Positions 31,553-39,717 of a stretch of 64,000 bases of DNA are shown piece after piece. Positions within the stretch are counted from its first letter, which is position 1; each line of letters opens with the position of its first letter. Position numbers and translations under genes: made by a program. The notes beneath the pieces were generated by a model. The model worked only from the letters and a program-made list of their open reading frames with translations. It did no database searches and was not told where the DNA came from. The DNA is taken from contig SHVQ01000002.1 in assembly GCA_009694195.1 (NCBI GenBank), positions 62,001 through 126,000 on the forward strand, written 5' to 3'. This DNA is from Rhodospirillales bacterium. GTDB taxonomy: Bacteria > Pseudomonadota > Alphaproteobacteria > Rhodospirillales > SHVQ01.

Positions 31553-32551
31553 TTGAACGACCGCAAGACCTCGAAGAAGCAGTGGACACCGCGGCCCGCG
31601 GAGCCGCGCGGGCGCGTCTACGATTCGATCCTGGAAACCGTCGGCGGCACGCCGCTTGTCCGGCTCAACAAGCTCGCGGCGGACGCGGGCGCCCGCGCCG
31701 AGCTTCTGGGAAAGTGCGAGTTCTTCAATCCGATGTCGTCGGTGAAGGATCGCATCGGTTTGGCGATGATCGAGGCCGCGGAGGCCGAGGGTCGCATCGG
31801 GCCGGGCACCGTGCTGATCGAGCCGACGTCGGGCAATACGGGCATCGCGCTCGCCTTCGTCGCCGCCGCCAAAGGGTACCGGCTGATCCTGACCATGCCC
31901 GAGGGCATGTCGGTCGAGCGGCGGAAGATGCTCAGGCTTCTCGGCGCCGAGATCGACCTCACGCCCGCCGCCAAAGGAATGACGGGGGCCGTCGAACGGG
32001 CGAAGGCGCTGCAACGGAAAACCCCGAATGCCGTGATCCTGCAGCAGTTCGAGAACCCCGCCAACGTCGAGGTCCATCGCAAGACGACGGCAGTCGAAAT
32101 CTGGGAGGACACCGGCGGCAAAGTGGATGCCCTGGTGGCGGGCGTCGGGACCGGGGGGACCATCACGGGAGTCGCCGAGGTCATCAAGCCGCTGAAGCCC
32201 GGGTTCCGCATCATCGCGGTCGAGCCCGAGGACAGCCCTGTTCTCTCCGGTGGCGTCCCCGGCCCGCACAAGATTCAAGGGATCGGGGCCGGGTTCGTGC
32301 CAAAGATCCTCGACGTCCGGGTCATCGACGAGATTCTCAAGATCAGCAACGAAACCGCCTTCGCCACCGCCCGCAAGGCCGCCCGCATGGAGGGCCTGCC
32401 GGTCGGCATCTCGGCCGGCGCCGCCATTGCCGCCGCTCTCGAGGTCGGGATACGGCCTCAGATGGCCGGAAAGACCATCGTCGTGATCCTGCCGTCCTTC
32501 GCCGAGCGCTACCTCTCGACGCCTCTCTTCGAAGGCCTCGAGCCGGCCTAG
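31553..32551 (+). CDS. cysK: cysteine synthase (O-acetylserine sulfhydrylase)
   Basis: The 332-residue fold-type II PLP enzyme has the PLP lysine in [11 protein letters not shown], the substrate loop [20 protein letters not shown], and [16 protein letters not shown] for the phosphate. It makes cysteine from O-acetylserine and sulfide. The start is TTG 31553 with AGAGG eight bases upstream; no ATG or GTG is available before the conserved [17 protein letters not shown]. The 23-residue basic N-terminal extension is longer than in E. coli CysK. It is followed 2 bp later by the MoeB-like gene. Confidence 0.93.
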   Translation: MNDRKTSKKQWTPRPAEPRGRVYDSILETVGGTPLVRLNKLAADAGARAELLGKCEFFNPMSSVKDRIGLAMIEAAEAEGRIGPGTVLIEPTSGNTGIALAFVAAAKGYRLILTMPEGMSVERRKMLRLLGAEIDLTPAAKGMTGAVERAKALQRKTPNAVILQQFENPANVEVHRKTTAVEIWEDTGGKVDALVAGVGTGGTITGVAEVIKPLKPGFRIIAVEPEDSPVLSGGVPGPHKIQGIGAGFVPKILDVRVIDEILKISNETAFATARKAARMEGLPVGISAGAAIAAALEVGIRPQMAGKTIVVILPSFAERYLSTPLFEGLEPA

Positions 32552-32553
32552 CG

Positions 32554-33363
32554 ATGGATTTCACCGAGAGCCAGGTTCAGCGCTACGCCCGGCATATCCT
32601 TTTGAAGGAGGTCGGCGGCGAGGGCCAAGCGAAGCTGCTCGACGCGCGCGTGCTCGTGATCGGCGCCGGCGGCCTGGGCTCCCCCGTCCTCCTCTATCTC
32701 GCCGCGGCAGGCATCGGGACCCTCGGCGTGGTCGATGATGACGACGTCGACCTCACGAACCTCCAGCGCCAGATCGTGCATGCGACGGACACGGTCGGCA
32801 TGCCCAAGGTCGAAAGCGCGCGCCGCACGCTCGCCGGCATCAATCCGGACATCAAGGTCGTCCCGCACCGGACCCGGATCACGGCCGCGAACGCCCTCGA
32901 TCTCATCCGCGACTACGACGTGATCGCGGACGGGAGCGACAATTTCCCGACCCGCTTCCTCGTCAATGATGCCTCCTATTTCGCCAAGAAGACGCTCGTC
33001 TCGGCGGCAATCCTCCGCTTCGACGGCCAGATCGCGACGTTCAAGGCCTTCGCGCGCGGCCCCGACGGCGAGCGCTACCCCTGCTATCGCTGCATCTTCC
33101 GCGAGGCGCCGCCCGCCGGCCAGATTCCTTCGTGCTCGGAAGCGGGCGTGCTGGGCGCGCTCTGCGGCATGGTCGGATCGCTGCAGGCAACCGAGGTAAT
33201 CAAGGAAATCCTCGGCATCGGGCAGGGCCTCGCGGGCGCGCTCATCGTCTGCGACGGGCTCGACGCCACGTTCCGGAAGATCCGCGTCCGCCGCGACCCC
33301 GGCTGCCCCCTCTGCGGGGACCGGCCGTCGATCAACGACCTTTCGATCCACGCCGCGTCATGA
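32554..33363 (+). CDS. moeB: MoeB/ThiF/HesA-family E1-like adenylyltransferase
   Basis: The 269-residue protein has VLVIGAGGLGSPVLLYLAAAGIGTLGVVDDD, the ATP-binding Rossmann motif, then LTNLQRQIVHATDTVGMPKVESA and the ADGSDNFPTRFLVND segment of E1-like enzymes. Two CxxC pairs (CYRC and CPLC) provide the structural zinc site. It adenylates the C-terminal glycine of a ubiquitin-like sulfur carrier such as MoaD or ThiS. No rhodanese domain is present. Placement after cysK and before a DsrE-like gene points to sulfur transfer. The carrier partner is not in the window. Confidence 0.87.
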   Translation: MDFTESQVQRYARHILLKEVGGEGQAKLLDARVLVIGAGGLGSPVLLYLAAAGIGTLGVVDDDDVDLTNLQRQIVHATDTVGMPKVESARRTLAGINPDIKVVPHRTRITAANALDLIRDYDVIADGSDNFPTRFLVNDASYFAKKTLVSAAILRFDGQIATFKAFARGPDGERYPCYRCIFREAPPAGQIPSCSEAGVLGALCGMVGSLQATEVIKEILGIGQGLAGALIVCDGLDATFRKIRVRRDPGCPLCGDRPSINDLSIHAAS

Positions 33364-33382
33364 CGGCGTGCCGGAGCCCTCG

Positions 33383-33838
33383 ATGACAACCACCGAACGG
33401 CCGGACAAGCTCAGCATCATCGTCTTCTCCGGCGCGTTCGACCGCGTGCACTACGCGCTTCTCACCGCGTCGGCGGCGATCGCCATCGGGATTCCGGTGA
33501 CGCTGTTCTTCACGATGGGGGCCTGCCGCGCGCTCGAACGCCCGGGTGAGGACGGCCGCCCGGCGTGGGCATCGATGCCGTTGAGCGAAGGGATGAATGC
33601 CCGCTATGGGGATGGCGCCGCCCTCGACGCCGCGTTCAAAAGCCGCGCGGTCGCCACATTCGAAGAGCTGCTCTCGGCCTGCGTCGCCCTCGGCGTCCGT
33701 TTCATGATCTGCGAGACCGGCCTCAAGGCCCTCGGCATCGGGCGCGAGGGCTTGCGCACGGACGTGCCGCTCCAGGAAGGCGGCGTCGTCACCTTCCTCA
33801 ACGATGCCTCCCGGGACGGAACGGTGGTGTTCGTGTAG
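33383..33838 (+). CDS. DsrE/DsrF-like protein
   Basis: The 151-residue protein matches the DsrE/DsrF/DrsH-like fold: LSIIVFSGAFDRVHYALLTASAAIAIGIPVTLFFTM and a conserved cysteine in VRFMICETGLKALG. Related proteins carry persulfide sulfur in TusBCD or DsrEFH relays or act as peroxiredoxin-like accessory proteins. I start at ATG 33383 because GGAG precedes it; an in-frame GTG lies five codons upstream. As the last gene of the cysK-moeB-dsrE set, it may hand sulfur to the E1-activated carrier, which is inference only. Confidence 0.82.
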   Translation: MTTTERPDKLSIIVFSGAFDRVHYALLTASAAIAIGIPVTLFFTMGACRALERPGEDGRPAWASMPLSEGMNARYGDGAALDAAFKSRAVATFEELLSACVALGVRFMICETGLKALGIGREGLRTDVPLQEGGVVTFLNDASRDGTVVFV

Positions 33839-33849
33839 GGCGCCCGGTT

Positions 33850-34836
33850 CTAAAACGTCTCCACGAGAACGCGGTCGGGCGGCGCATGGCCGTCGACGAA
33901 GGTCCGGATGTTGATCAGGACCTTGCTGCCCATGTCGATGCGGCCCTCGAAGGTTGCCGAGCCCATGTGCGGCAGGAGGACGACGTTGTCGAGGGCGACC
34001 AGCTTCGGGTTGACAGCGGGCTCGTGTTCGAACACGTCGAGCCCGGCGCCTGCGATCTCACCCGTCTTCAGCATGCGGGCGAGCGCGTTCTCGTCGATCA
34101 CCTCGCCGCGCGAGGTATTCACGATATAGGCGTGGGGCTGCAACAGCTTGAGGCGACGGGCCGAAAGGAGATGGTAGGTTGCGGGCGTGTGCGGACAGTT
34201 CACCGAAATGATGTCCACCCGCGCCAACATCTGATCCAGGCTTTCCCAGTAGGTCGCCTCGAGCTCGGCCTCGGTGTCCGGGTGGACGCGGCGGCGGTTG
34301 TGATAATGGATCGAAAGCCCGAAGCCGCGCGCGCGCTTGGCCACGGCGCAGCCGATCCGGCCCATCCCGATGATCCCGAGGCGCTTGCCATTAATGCGGT
34401 GCCCGAGCATCCAGGTCGGCGACCATCCCCGCCAGTTGCCCGAGCGGAGCGCTCGCTCGCCTTCGCAGACGCGCCTGGGGACGGCCAGGATCAACGCCAT
34501 CGTCATGTCGGCCGTGTCTTCGGTGAGGACATCGGGCGTGTTGGTCACCACGATGTTGCGCTTCCGGGCGCCCGCGAGATCGATATGATCGACGCCGGTC
34601 CCGTAATTGGCGATCAGCTTCAAGTTGGGTCCGGCCTCGCCGAGAACCGCGGCGTCGATCCGGTCCGTCACCGTCGGGACCAGGATGTCGGCCGACTTCA
34701 TCGCCTCGATGACCGCTTTCTTGCTCATCGGGCTATCGTCCAGGTTGAGGCGCACCTGGAAGAGCTCCATCATCCGCGTCTCAATGACATCCGGAAGCTT
34801 GCGGGTCACCACCACGAGCGGTTTTTTTTGCGGCAT
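33850..34836 (-). CDS. D-2-hydroxyacid dehydrogenase (glyoxylate/hydroxypyruvate reductase-like)
   Basis: The 328-residue protein is of the D-isomer dehydrogenase family. It has NAD-binding GKRLGIIGMGRIGCAVAKRA, the catalytic Arg in NTSRGEVID, Glu in GLDVFEHEP and His in LLPHMGSATFEGR. Closest in style to glyoxylate reductase or D-glycerate dehydrogenase. ATG 34836 (MPQKKPLVVVTRKLP) is preferred over an in-frame ATG 21 codons upstream, which adds an unrelated basic leader. It converges on the DsrE-like gene and is divergent from the SH3 protein gene over 222 bp. Confidence 0.88.
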   Translation of the reverse strand: MPQKKPLVVVTRKLPDVIETRMMELFQVRLNLDDSPMSKKAVIEAMKSADILVPTVTDRIDAAVLGEAGPNLKLIANYGTGVDHIDLAGARKRNIVVTNTPDVLTEDTADMTMALILAVPRRVCEGERALRSGNWRGWSPTWMLGHRINGKRLGIIGMGRIGCAVAKRARGFGLSIHYHNRRRVHPDTEAELEATYWESLDQMLARVDIISVNCPHTPATYHLLSARRLKLLQPHAYIVNTSRGEVIDENALARMLKTGEIAGAGLDVFEHEPAVNPKLVALDNVVLLPHMGSATFEGRIDMGSKVLINIRTFVDGHAPPDRVLVETF

Positions 34837-35058
34837 TGAGCTTCGCCCTGTCGTCCGGCCCCGGATTCCCTGCCCCCAGCCCAGGTCCCTCGTCAACACT
34901 CATAGCAAGAATTGGGCCCGGGCGTCACCGGCAACATCCGCACGGCAGGTGAAGGGCCGCCCGCGCGTCACAGGAGCCCGTCTCGCCGCTTGACCCGACG
35001 GCGCCGCCGCCCATAATTGCGGCGACGATTCGCTCAACCGAAGCCGTGCTCAGAGGGA

Positions 35059-35571
35059 ATGGGACCCACTCGAAATCCACGCCGGATTGCCATCGCTGTG
35101 CTGCTGGTTTTCGCCGCTGCCGTTGCGGCCGATGCCCAGCAAGACGGCTCGTCCGGCCTGCCGCTTCCCCGTTTCGTGAGCCTGCGCGCGGGCGAGGTCA
35201 ATTTGCGGACCGGGCCGGGCGTCCAGTACCCCATCGAATGGATCTACCAGCGGCAAAGCCTGCCGGTCGAAATCATCGCCGAACACACGACGTGGCGGAA
35301 GATCCGCGACTGGGAAGGGGCCCAGGGCTGGGTGCACCAGAGCATGCTCGGGGCCAAACGCTCGATGATCGTCGTCGGCGGCACCCGCAACGTCTATCGG
35401 AAGCCCGATCCCGCGGGGACCGTGGTGGCCCGGGCCGAGCCCGGCGTGATCGGAAAGCTTGCGGCCTGCCCCGACGGCACGGAATGGTGCCGGGTCGAGA
35501 TCGAGGGCATCGAGGGCTGGCTCAAGCGCTCCGATTTCTGGGGCGTCTATCGGGGCGAAGTGCTGGAGTAG
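35059..35571 (+). CDS. exported SH3-domain protein
   Basis: The 170-residue product has a signal peptide (RRIAIAVLLVFAAAVAADAQ) followed by two bacterial SH3-like repeats: SLRAGEVNLRTGPGVQYPIEWIYQ (40-100) and a second with VYRKPDPAGTVVARAEPGV and GIEGWLKRSDFWGVY. Such domains often bind peptidoglycan or stabilise envelope enzymes; no catalytic domain is attached. ATG 35059 begins the basic signal region. A purine-rich CAGAGGGA stands very close to it. Confidence 0.82.
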   Translation: MGPTRNPRRIAIAVLLVFAAAVAADAQQDGSSGLPLPRFVSLRAGEVNLRTGPGVQYPIEWIYQRQSLPVEIIAEHTTWRKIRDWEGAQGWVHQSMLGAKRSMIVVGGTRNVYRKPDPAGTVVARAEPGVIGKLAACPDGTEWCRVEIEGIEGWLKRSDFWGVYRGEVLE

Positions 35572-35597
35572 CGGGCGCTCGTCCGCGCAAGTCCAAC

Positions 35598-36215
35598 TCA
35601 GTCGAGATCCCCGGCAATCGCCGCGCGCACGCCCTCAGGCATCGCCGCCATGTGGCCATAGTTCGGGTGGCCGAATGCGATCACGGCCCGCGTCCCCGGC
35701 GCCTTGAACTTGGCGGCCTGCGACTCCGAAAAATGAAAATGGAGGAAGTGGATGGCCGATGTCTTCCCCTCGGCCGTCGTGCGCTCGACTTCCGTTTCGG
35801 CAACCGCCGTGATCGTTTCGCCCGCGAAGCTCAACGTGATCGTCTCCTCGACGCCCCCAAGGCCTGCGAGAAAACGGGCCCGCTGAACCGGGTCGTCGAC
35901 TTCGAACATGAGCGTCGCCACGAGATCGCGCCCCTGTGGAATGAGCGGGTTGTAAGCGGCGAGCTCCCCCTCGATCTGGCCCTCGCCGCCCTTCTCCACG
36001 AACAGCATCTCGTGGACCTGATGCAGCATGGTGTCATAGCACTCGAAGTAGAGCGTCGCATGCGGCCCGCCCGGCACCCGGCGGTTTTTCTTTATCTCCA
36101 GCATTGCCGCGCGGCGGGCCTTTCGCACGTTTGCATAATCGTCGAGCGAAAGGAGATCGGCGCTCGCAATCGATCGCTTGCGCGTCGGGGCCGGGATGGA
36201 AGGTTTCGCGCTCAT
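35598..36215 (-). CDS. DUF3501-family protein
   Basis: The 205-residue protein has the features of DUF3501: SLDDYANVRKARRAAMLEIKKNRRVPGGPHATLYFECYDTM and RDLVATLMFEVDDPVQR, ending with a GHPNYGHMAAMPEGV-type segment. No catalytic or membrane motif is recognised. It lies 11 bp downstream of the HdrD-like iron-sulfur protein and is the last gene of the operon that begins with the erythrin. DUF3501 proteins are repeatedly found next to such iron-sulfur proteins and rubrerythrins, so a shared redox or peroxide function is likely but unproven. Confidence 0.8.
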   Translation of the reverse strand: MSAKPSIPAPTRKRSIASADLLSLDDYANVRKARRAAMLEIKKNRRVPGGPHATLYFECYDTMLHQVHEMLFVEKGGEGQIEGELAAYNPLIPQGRDLVATLMFEVDDPVQRARFLAGLGGVEETITLSFAGETITAVAETEVERTTAEGKTSAIHFLHFHFSESQAAKFKAPGTRAVIAFGHPNYGHMAAMPEGVRAAIAGDLD

Positions 36216-36226
36216 GCCGGGCTCCC

Positions 36227-37567
36227 TCAGCCCGCGTAGGCCCGTGCGAAGAGCTCGATCGGGTGCTGATAGCTGCCGGCGTCGATGGTCCCGCCGTCAG
36301 CGAGCTTATCGAGCCCCTGCACGACATGCTCGCGGGCGAGCGGGCACTCGGAGACGATGTAGCGCGCCGTCGCTTCGTGCGCCTGCCGGACGACGGGCCG
36401 GCCGACCTTCAGGGCGACCTCGAAATTGTCCTTCATGACGCCCCACGAGCCGCCGTGACCGGAGCACCGCTCGATCACCTGGAGATCGATGCCGGGCACG
36501 AGATTCAGCATATCGGCGCCCTTCTGCCCGATATTCTGCGCCCGCGCGTGGCAGGCGATATGAAGGGCGACGCGGCCGTCCAAGGGTTTCAGCCCGGCGG
36601 CCAATCCTTCTTTTTTCGCGATGTCCACGACGTACTCGGAAATATCGTAGGTCGCCCGGGCGAGACGTTTCACGTCGGCGTCCTCGGGAAGAATCAGCGG
36701 CCACTCGAACTTCATCATCAGCGTGCAGCTCGGCATCAGCGAGACGACGTCATAGCCCTTGTCGATCCAGTCCTTCAGCGCTTGCGAGACGCGGCGGGCC
36801 TTGTCGGCGACGCGCGCGATCTCGCCGTGTTCGAGCTGCGGCATCCCGCAGCATTCGGGATATGCGATCTCCACGGCGACGCCGTTCTTCGCGAGCACGG
36901 CTTGCGCCGAGGTGCCGATGCCCGTGCTGTTGAAATTGGCGAAGCAGGTGGCGAAGAGAACGGCTTTGCGGCCGAGCGCGGGCGCCTCCGGATTGGGCCG
37001 CGGCGCACCGTCCTTTGCCCGCGCGAGAAGCGTCTTCGATTGGTACCGGGGAAGTGCTGCGTCCCGGTGGACGTGCGCGAGGCGTTCGAGCATGGGGCGC
37101 GTGAGCGCGTTCCCTCGCTTGGTCGCCCAATTGGCGAGCGGGGCGGTCGCCGCGCCGAGCGCGCCGTTGCGATCGGTCTCCGTGAGCTGCCGCTCGACCC
37201 ACGACGTCTTGCCCTTCTTCGCCTCGACAGCGCGGTAGCGGAGCATCAGATGGGGAAAATCGAGGTTGAACTCGTGCGGCGGCACGTACGGGCACTTGGT
37301 CATGAAGCACATGTCGCAAAGCGTGCATGCGTCAACGACAGGCTTGAAGTCCGCGCTCGCGACCGCGTCGAGCTCGCCCGTCGCCGAATTGTCGACGAGG
37401 TCGAAGAGGCGGGGGAAGCTGTCGCAAAGATTGAAGCAGCGCCGGCAGCCGTGGCAGATGTCGAAGACGCGCCTGATCTCGGCGTCGAGCTTCGCTTCGT
37501 CGTAGAAGTCGGGATCGCGCCACGCGAGGGGATGGCGGACCGGCGCTTGGAGGCTGCCTTCGCGCAC
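36227..37567 (-). CDS. HdrD/GlpC-like iron-sulfur oxidoreductase with two 4Fe-4S and CCG domains
   Basis: The 446-residue protein has two ferredoxin-type clusters, [11 protein letters not shown] (C38, C41, C44, C48) and [17 protein letters not shown] (C81, C84, C87, C92). Two cysteine-rich CCG-type domains follow, recognisable from [11 protein letters not shown] and [11 protein letters not shown]. This is the layout of GlpC and heterodisulfide reductase subunit D, which pass electrons between a quinone or flavin partner and a thiol/disulfide or other acceptor. The GTG start 37567 has AAGGA eight bases upstream. Downstream of the erythrin gene, it may supply electrons to it. Confidence 0.85.
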   Translation of the reverse strand: MREGSLQAPVRHPLAWRDPDFYDEAKLDAEIRRVFDICHGCRRCFNLCDSFPRLFDLVDNSATGELDAVASADFKPVVDACTLCDMCFMTKCPYVPPHEFNLDFPHLMLRYRAVEAKKGKTSWVERQLTETDRNGALGAATAPLANWATKRGNALTRPMLERLAHVHRDAALPRYQSKTLLARAKDGAPRPNPEAPALGRKAVLFATCFANFNSTGIGTSAQAVLAKNGVAVEIAYPECCGMPQLEHGEIARVADKARRVSQALKDWIDKGYDVVSLMPSCTLMMKFEWPLILPEDADVKRLARATYDISEYVVDIAKKEGLAAGLKPLDGRVALHIACHARAQNIGQKGADMLNLVPGIDLQVIERCSGHGGSWGVMKDNFEVALKVGRPVVRQAHEATARYIVSECPLAREHVVQGLDKLADGGTIDAGSYQHPIELFARAYAG

Positions 37568-37690
37568 GAGAGAATTCCTTTTCGCCGGTGGGCCTCGCCC
37601 GCGCGCGGGGCGCGCAGGCGCGTTGCCGGACAACATTGGGGGGCCGAACAACGGCCCCCCAGTCGTCCGATCAGCCTATGGAGGACCTCG

Positions 37691-38110
37691 TTATTTCACC
37701 GTGTCGAGAGCTTTCTGGAACCGCCCGGCGTGCGATTTCTCGGCCTTTGCGAGAGTCTCGAACCAGTCGGCGATTTCGGCAAATCCTTCTTCGCGTGCGG
37801 ACTTTGCCATGCCCGGGTACATGTCCGTGTACTCGTGCGTCTCGCCCGCGATTGCGGCCTTGAGATTGGCCGCCGTGGCGCCGATCGGAAGGCCGGTCGC
37901 CGGGTCGCCGGTCTCCTGCAGGAATTCAAGATGTCCGTGCGCGTGACCGGTCTCGCCTTCGGCGGTGGAGCGGAACACGGCCGATACGTCATTGAAGCCT
38001 TCGACGTCGGCCTTTTGCGCGAAATAGAGATAGCGACGGTTCGCCTGCGACTCGCCGGCAAACGCATCCTTCAGGTTCTTTTCGGTCTTGGATCCTTTCA
38101 GCTTCGCCAT
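37691..38110 (-). CDS. rubrerythrin-family di-iron protein without rubredoxin domain (erythrin)
   Basis: The 139-residue protein is a ferritin-like four-helix bundle. [19 protein letters not shown] carries Glu20; ExxH pairs occur at E53-H56 and E124-H127; GETHEY supplies E90 and E93. These are the ligands of a rubrerythrin di-iron site, which reduces hydrogen peroxide to water. The C-terminal rubredoxin domain is missing, so electrons must come from another protein, plausibly the HdrD-like partner. AAGGAGG precedes ATG 38110. A strong promoter and an Irr-type palindrome lie upstream. Confidence 0.9.
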   Translation of the reverse strand: MAKLKGSKTEKNLKDAFAGESQANRRYLYFAQKADVEGFNDVSAVFRSTAEGETGHAHGHLEFLQETGDPATGLPIGATAANLKAAIAGETHEYTDMYPGMAKSAREEGFAEIADWFETLAKAEKSHAGRFQKALDTVK

Positions 38111-38183
38111 GACGTCTCTCTCCTCCTTAGGTTGATAACCCCGTCAATTTGACAGACCGCACCCGGGCAGCCGTACGCCGCCG

Positions 38184-38212
38184 AATATGCACTTTGGCAA
38201 AAAGCGAGTCAA
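38184..38212 (-). promoter_or_regulatory. promoter of the erythrin-HdrD-DUF3501 operon
   Basis: On the minus strand TTGACT (38212-38207) and CATATT (38189-38184) are 17 bp apart. The start would be near 38177, giving a leader of about 67 nt before the erythrin ATG. The Irr-type palindrome ends 5 bp upstream of the -35 box. Confidence 0.65.
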
Positions 38213-38214
38213 GG

Positions 38215-38237
38215 TTTTTTAGACAAAGTCTAAAAAA
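38215..38237. promoter_or_regulatory. ICE-like Irr box (perfect palindrome)
   Basis: A perfect 10-3-10 inverted repeat contains TTTAGACAAAGTCTAAA (38218-38234). The iron control element bound by Irr in alphaproteobacteria, as I remember it, is TTTAGAA-N3-TTCTAAA, so 12 of 14 fixed positions match. It lies between irr and the erythrin gene, just upstream of a -35 box, a position that allows activation as well as repression. A terminator role is less likely because the stem is AT-rich. Confidence 0.65.
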
Positions 38238-38264
38238 CAACCAAATCGATTGTTTGTAAACGGA

Positions 38265-38678
38265 TTAAGGCTTCGACTCGCCAACGCGAATGATGACATC
38301 CACGCGCGTGACGGCGGTGCCTTCGGGCGGCGGTGGAAGCCCGGAGACGACGATGCGATCACCCGAGATATCTTCCAGCTGGCCCGTGGCCTGAAAGTAG
38401 AAGTGATGATGATCGGTCGTGTTGGTATCGAAGTAGGAACGGCCGGAATCGACCACGATCTCGCGGAGCAGACCGGCCGTCGTGAACTGATGGAGCGTGT
38501 TGTAAACGGTCGCGAGAGAGACCCGCACGGACGCCGCTTGCGCCTCCACGTGAAGACGCTCCGCCGTGACGTGGCGGGCGCCCTTGTCGAACAAGAGCTT
38601 CGCGAGCGCGAGCCGCTGGCGGGTCGGCCTGAGGCCGACGGTTCGCATTTGTTCGATGGCGTGGCTAAAGGGACGCAT
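38265..38678 (-). CDS. irr: iron response regulator Irr (Fur superfamily)
   Basis: The 137-residue protein fits Irr better than Fur: LRPTRQRLALAKLLF, RHVTAERLHVEAQ, VSLATVYNTLHQFTTAGLLREIVVD, and DTNTTDHHHFYF with three consecutive histidines at 90-92, the heme-binding region. There is no cysteine, so the Cys-Pro heme regulatory motif of Bradyrhizobium Irr is absent, as in many other alphaproteobacterial Irr proteins. Irr binds DNA under low iron/heme and is degraded or released with heme. A second family member, Fur-like, is at 60083. Promoter hexamers lie directly upstream. Confidence 0.87.
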   Translation of the reverse strand: MRPFSHAIEQMRTVGLRPTRQRLALAKLLFDKGARHVTAERLHVEAQAASVRVSLATVYNTLHQFTTAGLLREIVVDSGRSYFDTNTTDHHHFYFQATGQLEDISGDRIVVSGLPPPPEGTAVTRVDVIIRVGESKP

Positions 38679-38690
38679 GTTTCTTCATCT

Positions 38691-38719
38691 TATGTAACGA
38701 ACGTTTCGGTTGGAATCAA
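38691..38719 (-). promoter_or_regulatory. irr: irr promoter
   Basis: On the minus strand TTGATT (38719-38714) and TACATA (38696-38691) have a 17-bp spacer, 12 bp from the irr ATG. The short distance implies a very short leader. Confidence 0.5.
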
Positions 38720-38821
38720 GGCCTACCCGACAAGATTGGAATTGAACCAATCCGGAGGAAGCGCGATCTCGCGAATTTGAGGGGCGTTCCGGCCCCGTCT
38801 GAGGGCGGATGAGGCGCCGCT

Positions 38822-39679
38822 TCAGGCCGGCTCCTGGGCGGAATTGGGGGCCGGGATGCCGACGATGTTGAAGCCCGAGTCCACGTGGTGCACTTCGCCC
38901 GTCACGCCGCCCGAAAGATCGCTGAGGAGATAAAGCGCGGCCCCGCCCAGGTGGTCGAGCGTCACGTTGCGGCGAAGCGGCGCATGCTGCTGGTTGAAAC
39001 GGAAAATTTCGCGGGCGCCGCCGATCGCGCTGCCGGCGAGCGTGCGCACGGGGCCGGCCGAGATGGCGTTGACCCGGATGTTGCGCGGGCCGAGATCGTT
39101 CGCGAGGTAGCGCACGCTCGCTTCGAGAGCGGCTTTCGCCACGCCCATCACGTTGTAGTTCGGGACCACGCGGGTCGAGCCCGCGAACGTGAGCGTGAGG
39201 AGCGAGCCGCCGCCGTTCATCAACGTCGAGGCCGCGCGCGCGACTGCGGTGAAGGAATAGCAGGAGACGTCGAGGGTGCGGAGAAAATTGACCCGCGAGG
39301 TATTCACATACGGGCCCTTGAGCTCTTCCTTGTCCGAATAAGCGATCGCGTGGACCACGAAATCGAGTTTATTCCACGCCTTCCCGATCGCATCGAAGAC
39401 GCCGGCGAGGCTGTCGTCCTTCTCGACGTCGCATGGCAGCGTGAGCGAGGCGCCGACCGACTCCGCGAGCGGGCGCACGCGGCGGGCAATCGTGTCGTTC
39501 TGGTAGGTGAACGCGAGCTCGGCCCCGTGGCGGCGCAGGATGCGGGCGATGCCCCACGCGATCGAGTGGTCGTTGGCGACCCCCATCACGAGACCCTTGC
39601 GCCCCGCCATCAGCGCGGCCGGAACCGCACCCTCCATCGCATCGGGGAGCATCTCCGGGGATATCGGCGTATCGCGCAT
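38822..39679 (-). CDS. fabI: enoyl-[acyl-carrier-protein] reductase (NADH)
   Basis: The 285-residue SDR enzyme has GLVMGVANDHSIAWGIARILRRHGAELAFTYQ, the FabI NAD motif, and YNVMGVAKAALEASVRYLA with the catalytic Tyr and Lys. SAGPVRTLAGSAI and the C-terminal GEVHHVDSGFNIVG are typical. It performs the last step of the type II fatty acid cycle. ATG 39679 gives an N-terminal extension of about 22 residues. It is third in fabA-fabB-fabI. Confidence 0.94.
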   Translation of the reverse strand: MRDTPISPEMLPDAMEGAVPAALMAGRKGLVMGVANDHSIAWGIARILRRHGAELAFTYQNDTIARRVRPLAESVGASLTLPCDVEKDDSLAGVFDAIGKAWNKLDFVVHAIAYSDKEELKGPYVNTSRVNFLRTLDVSCYSFTAVARAASTLMNGGGSLLTLTFAGSTRVVPNYNVMGVAKAALEASVRYLANDLGPRNIRVNAISAGPVRTLAGSAIGGAREIFRFNQQHAPLRRNVTLDHLGGAALYLLSDLSGGVTGEVHHVDSGFNIVGIPAPNSAQEPA

Positions 39680-39717
39680 TAAGAATACCCCAAGGGCAAG
39701 CGGATAGCGGTGACTCG

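Noticed and set aside
29993-32278. 761-codon minus-strand frame over coaBC-dut-rrf2-cysK
   Set aside because: The plus strand has four well-recognised genes; the opposite frame is a shadow.
38215-38237. The palindrome as an irr terminator
   Set aside because: The stem has only two G-C pairs per arm, weak for intrinsic termination, while the sequence and position match an Irr box.
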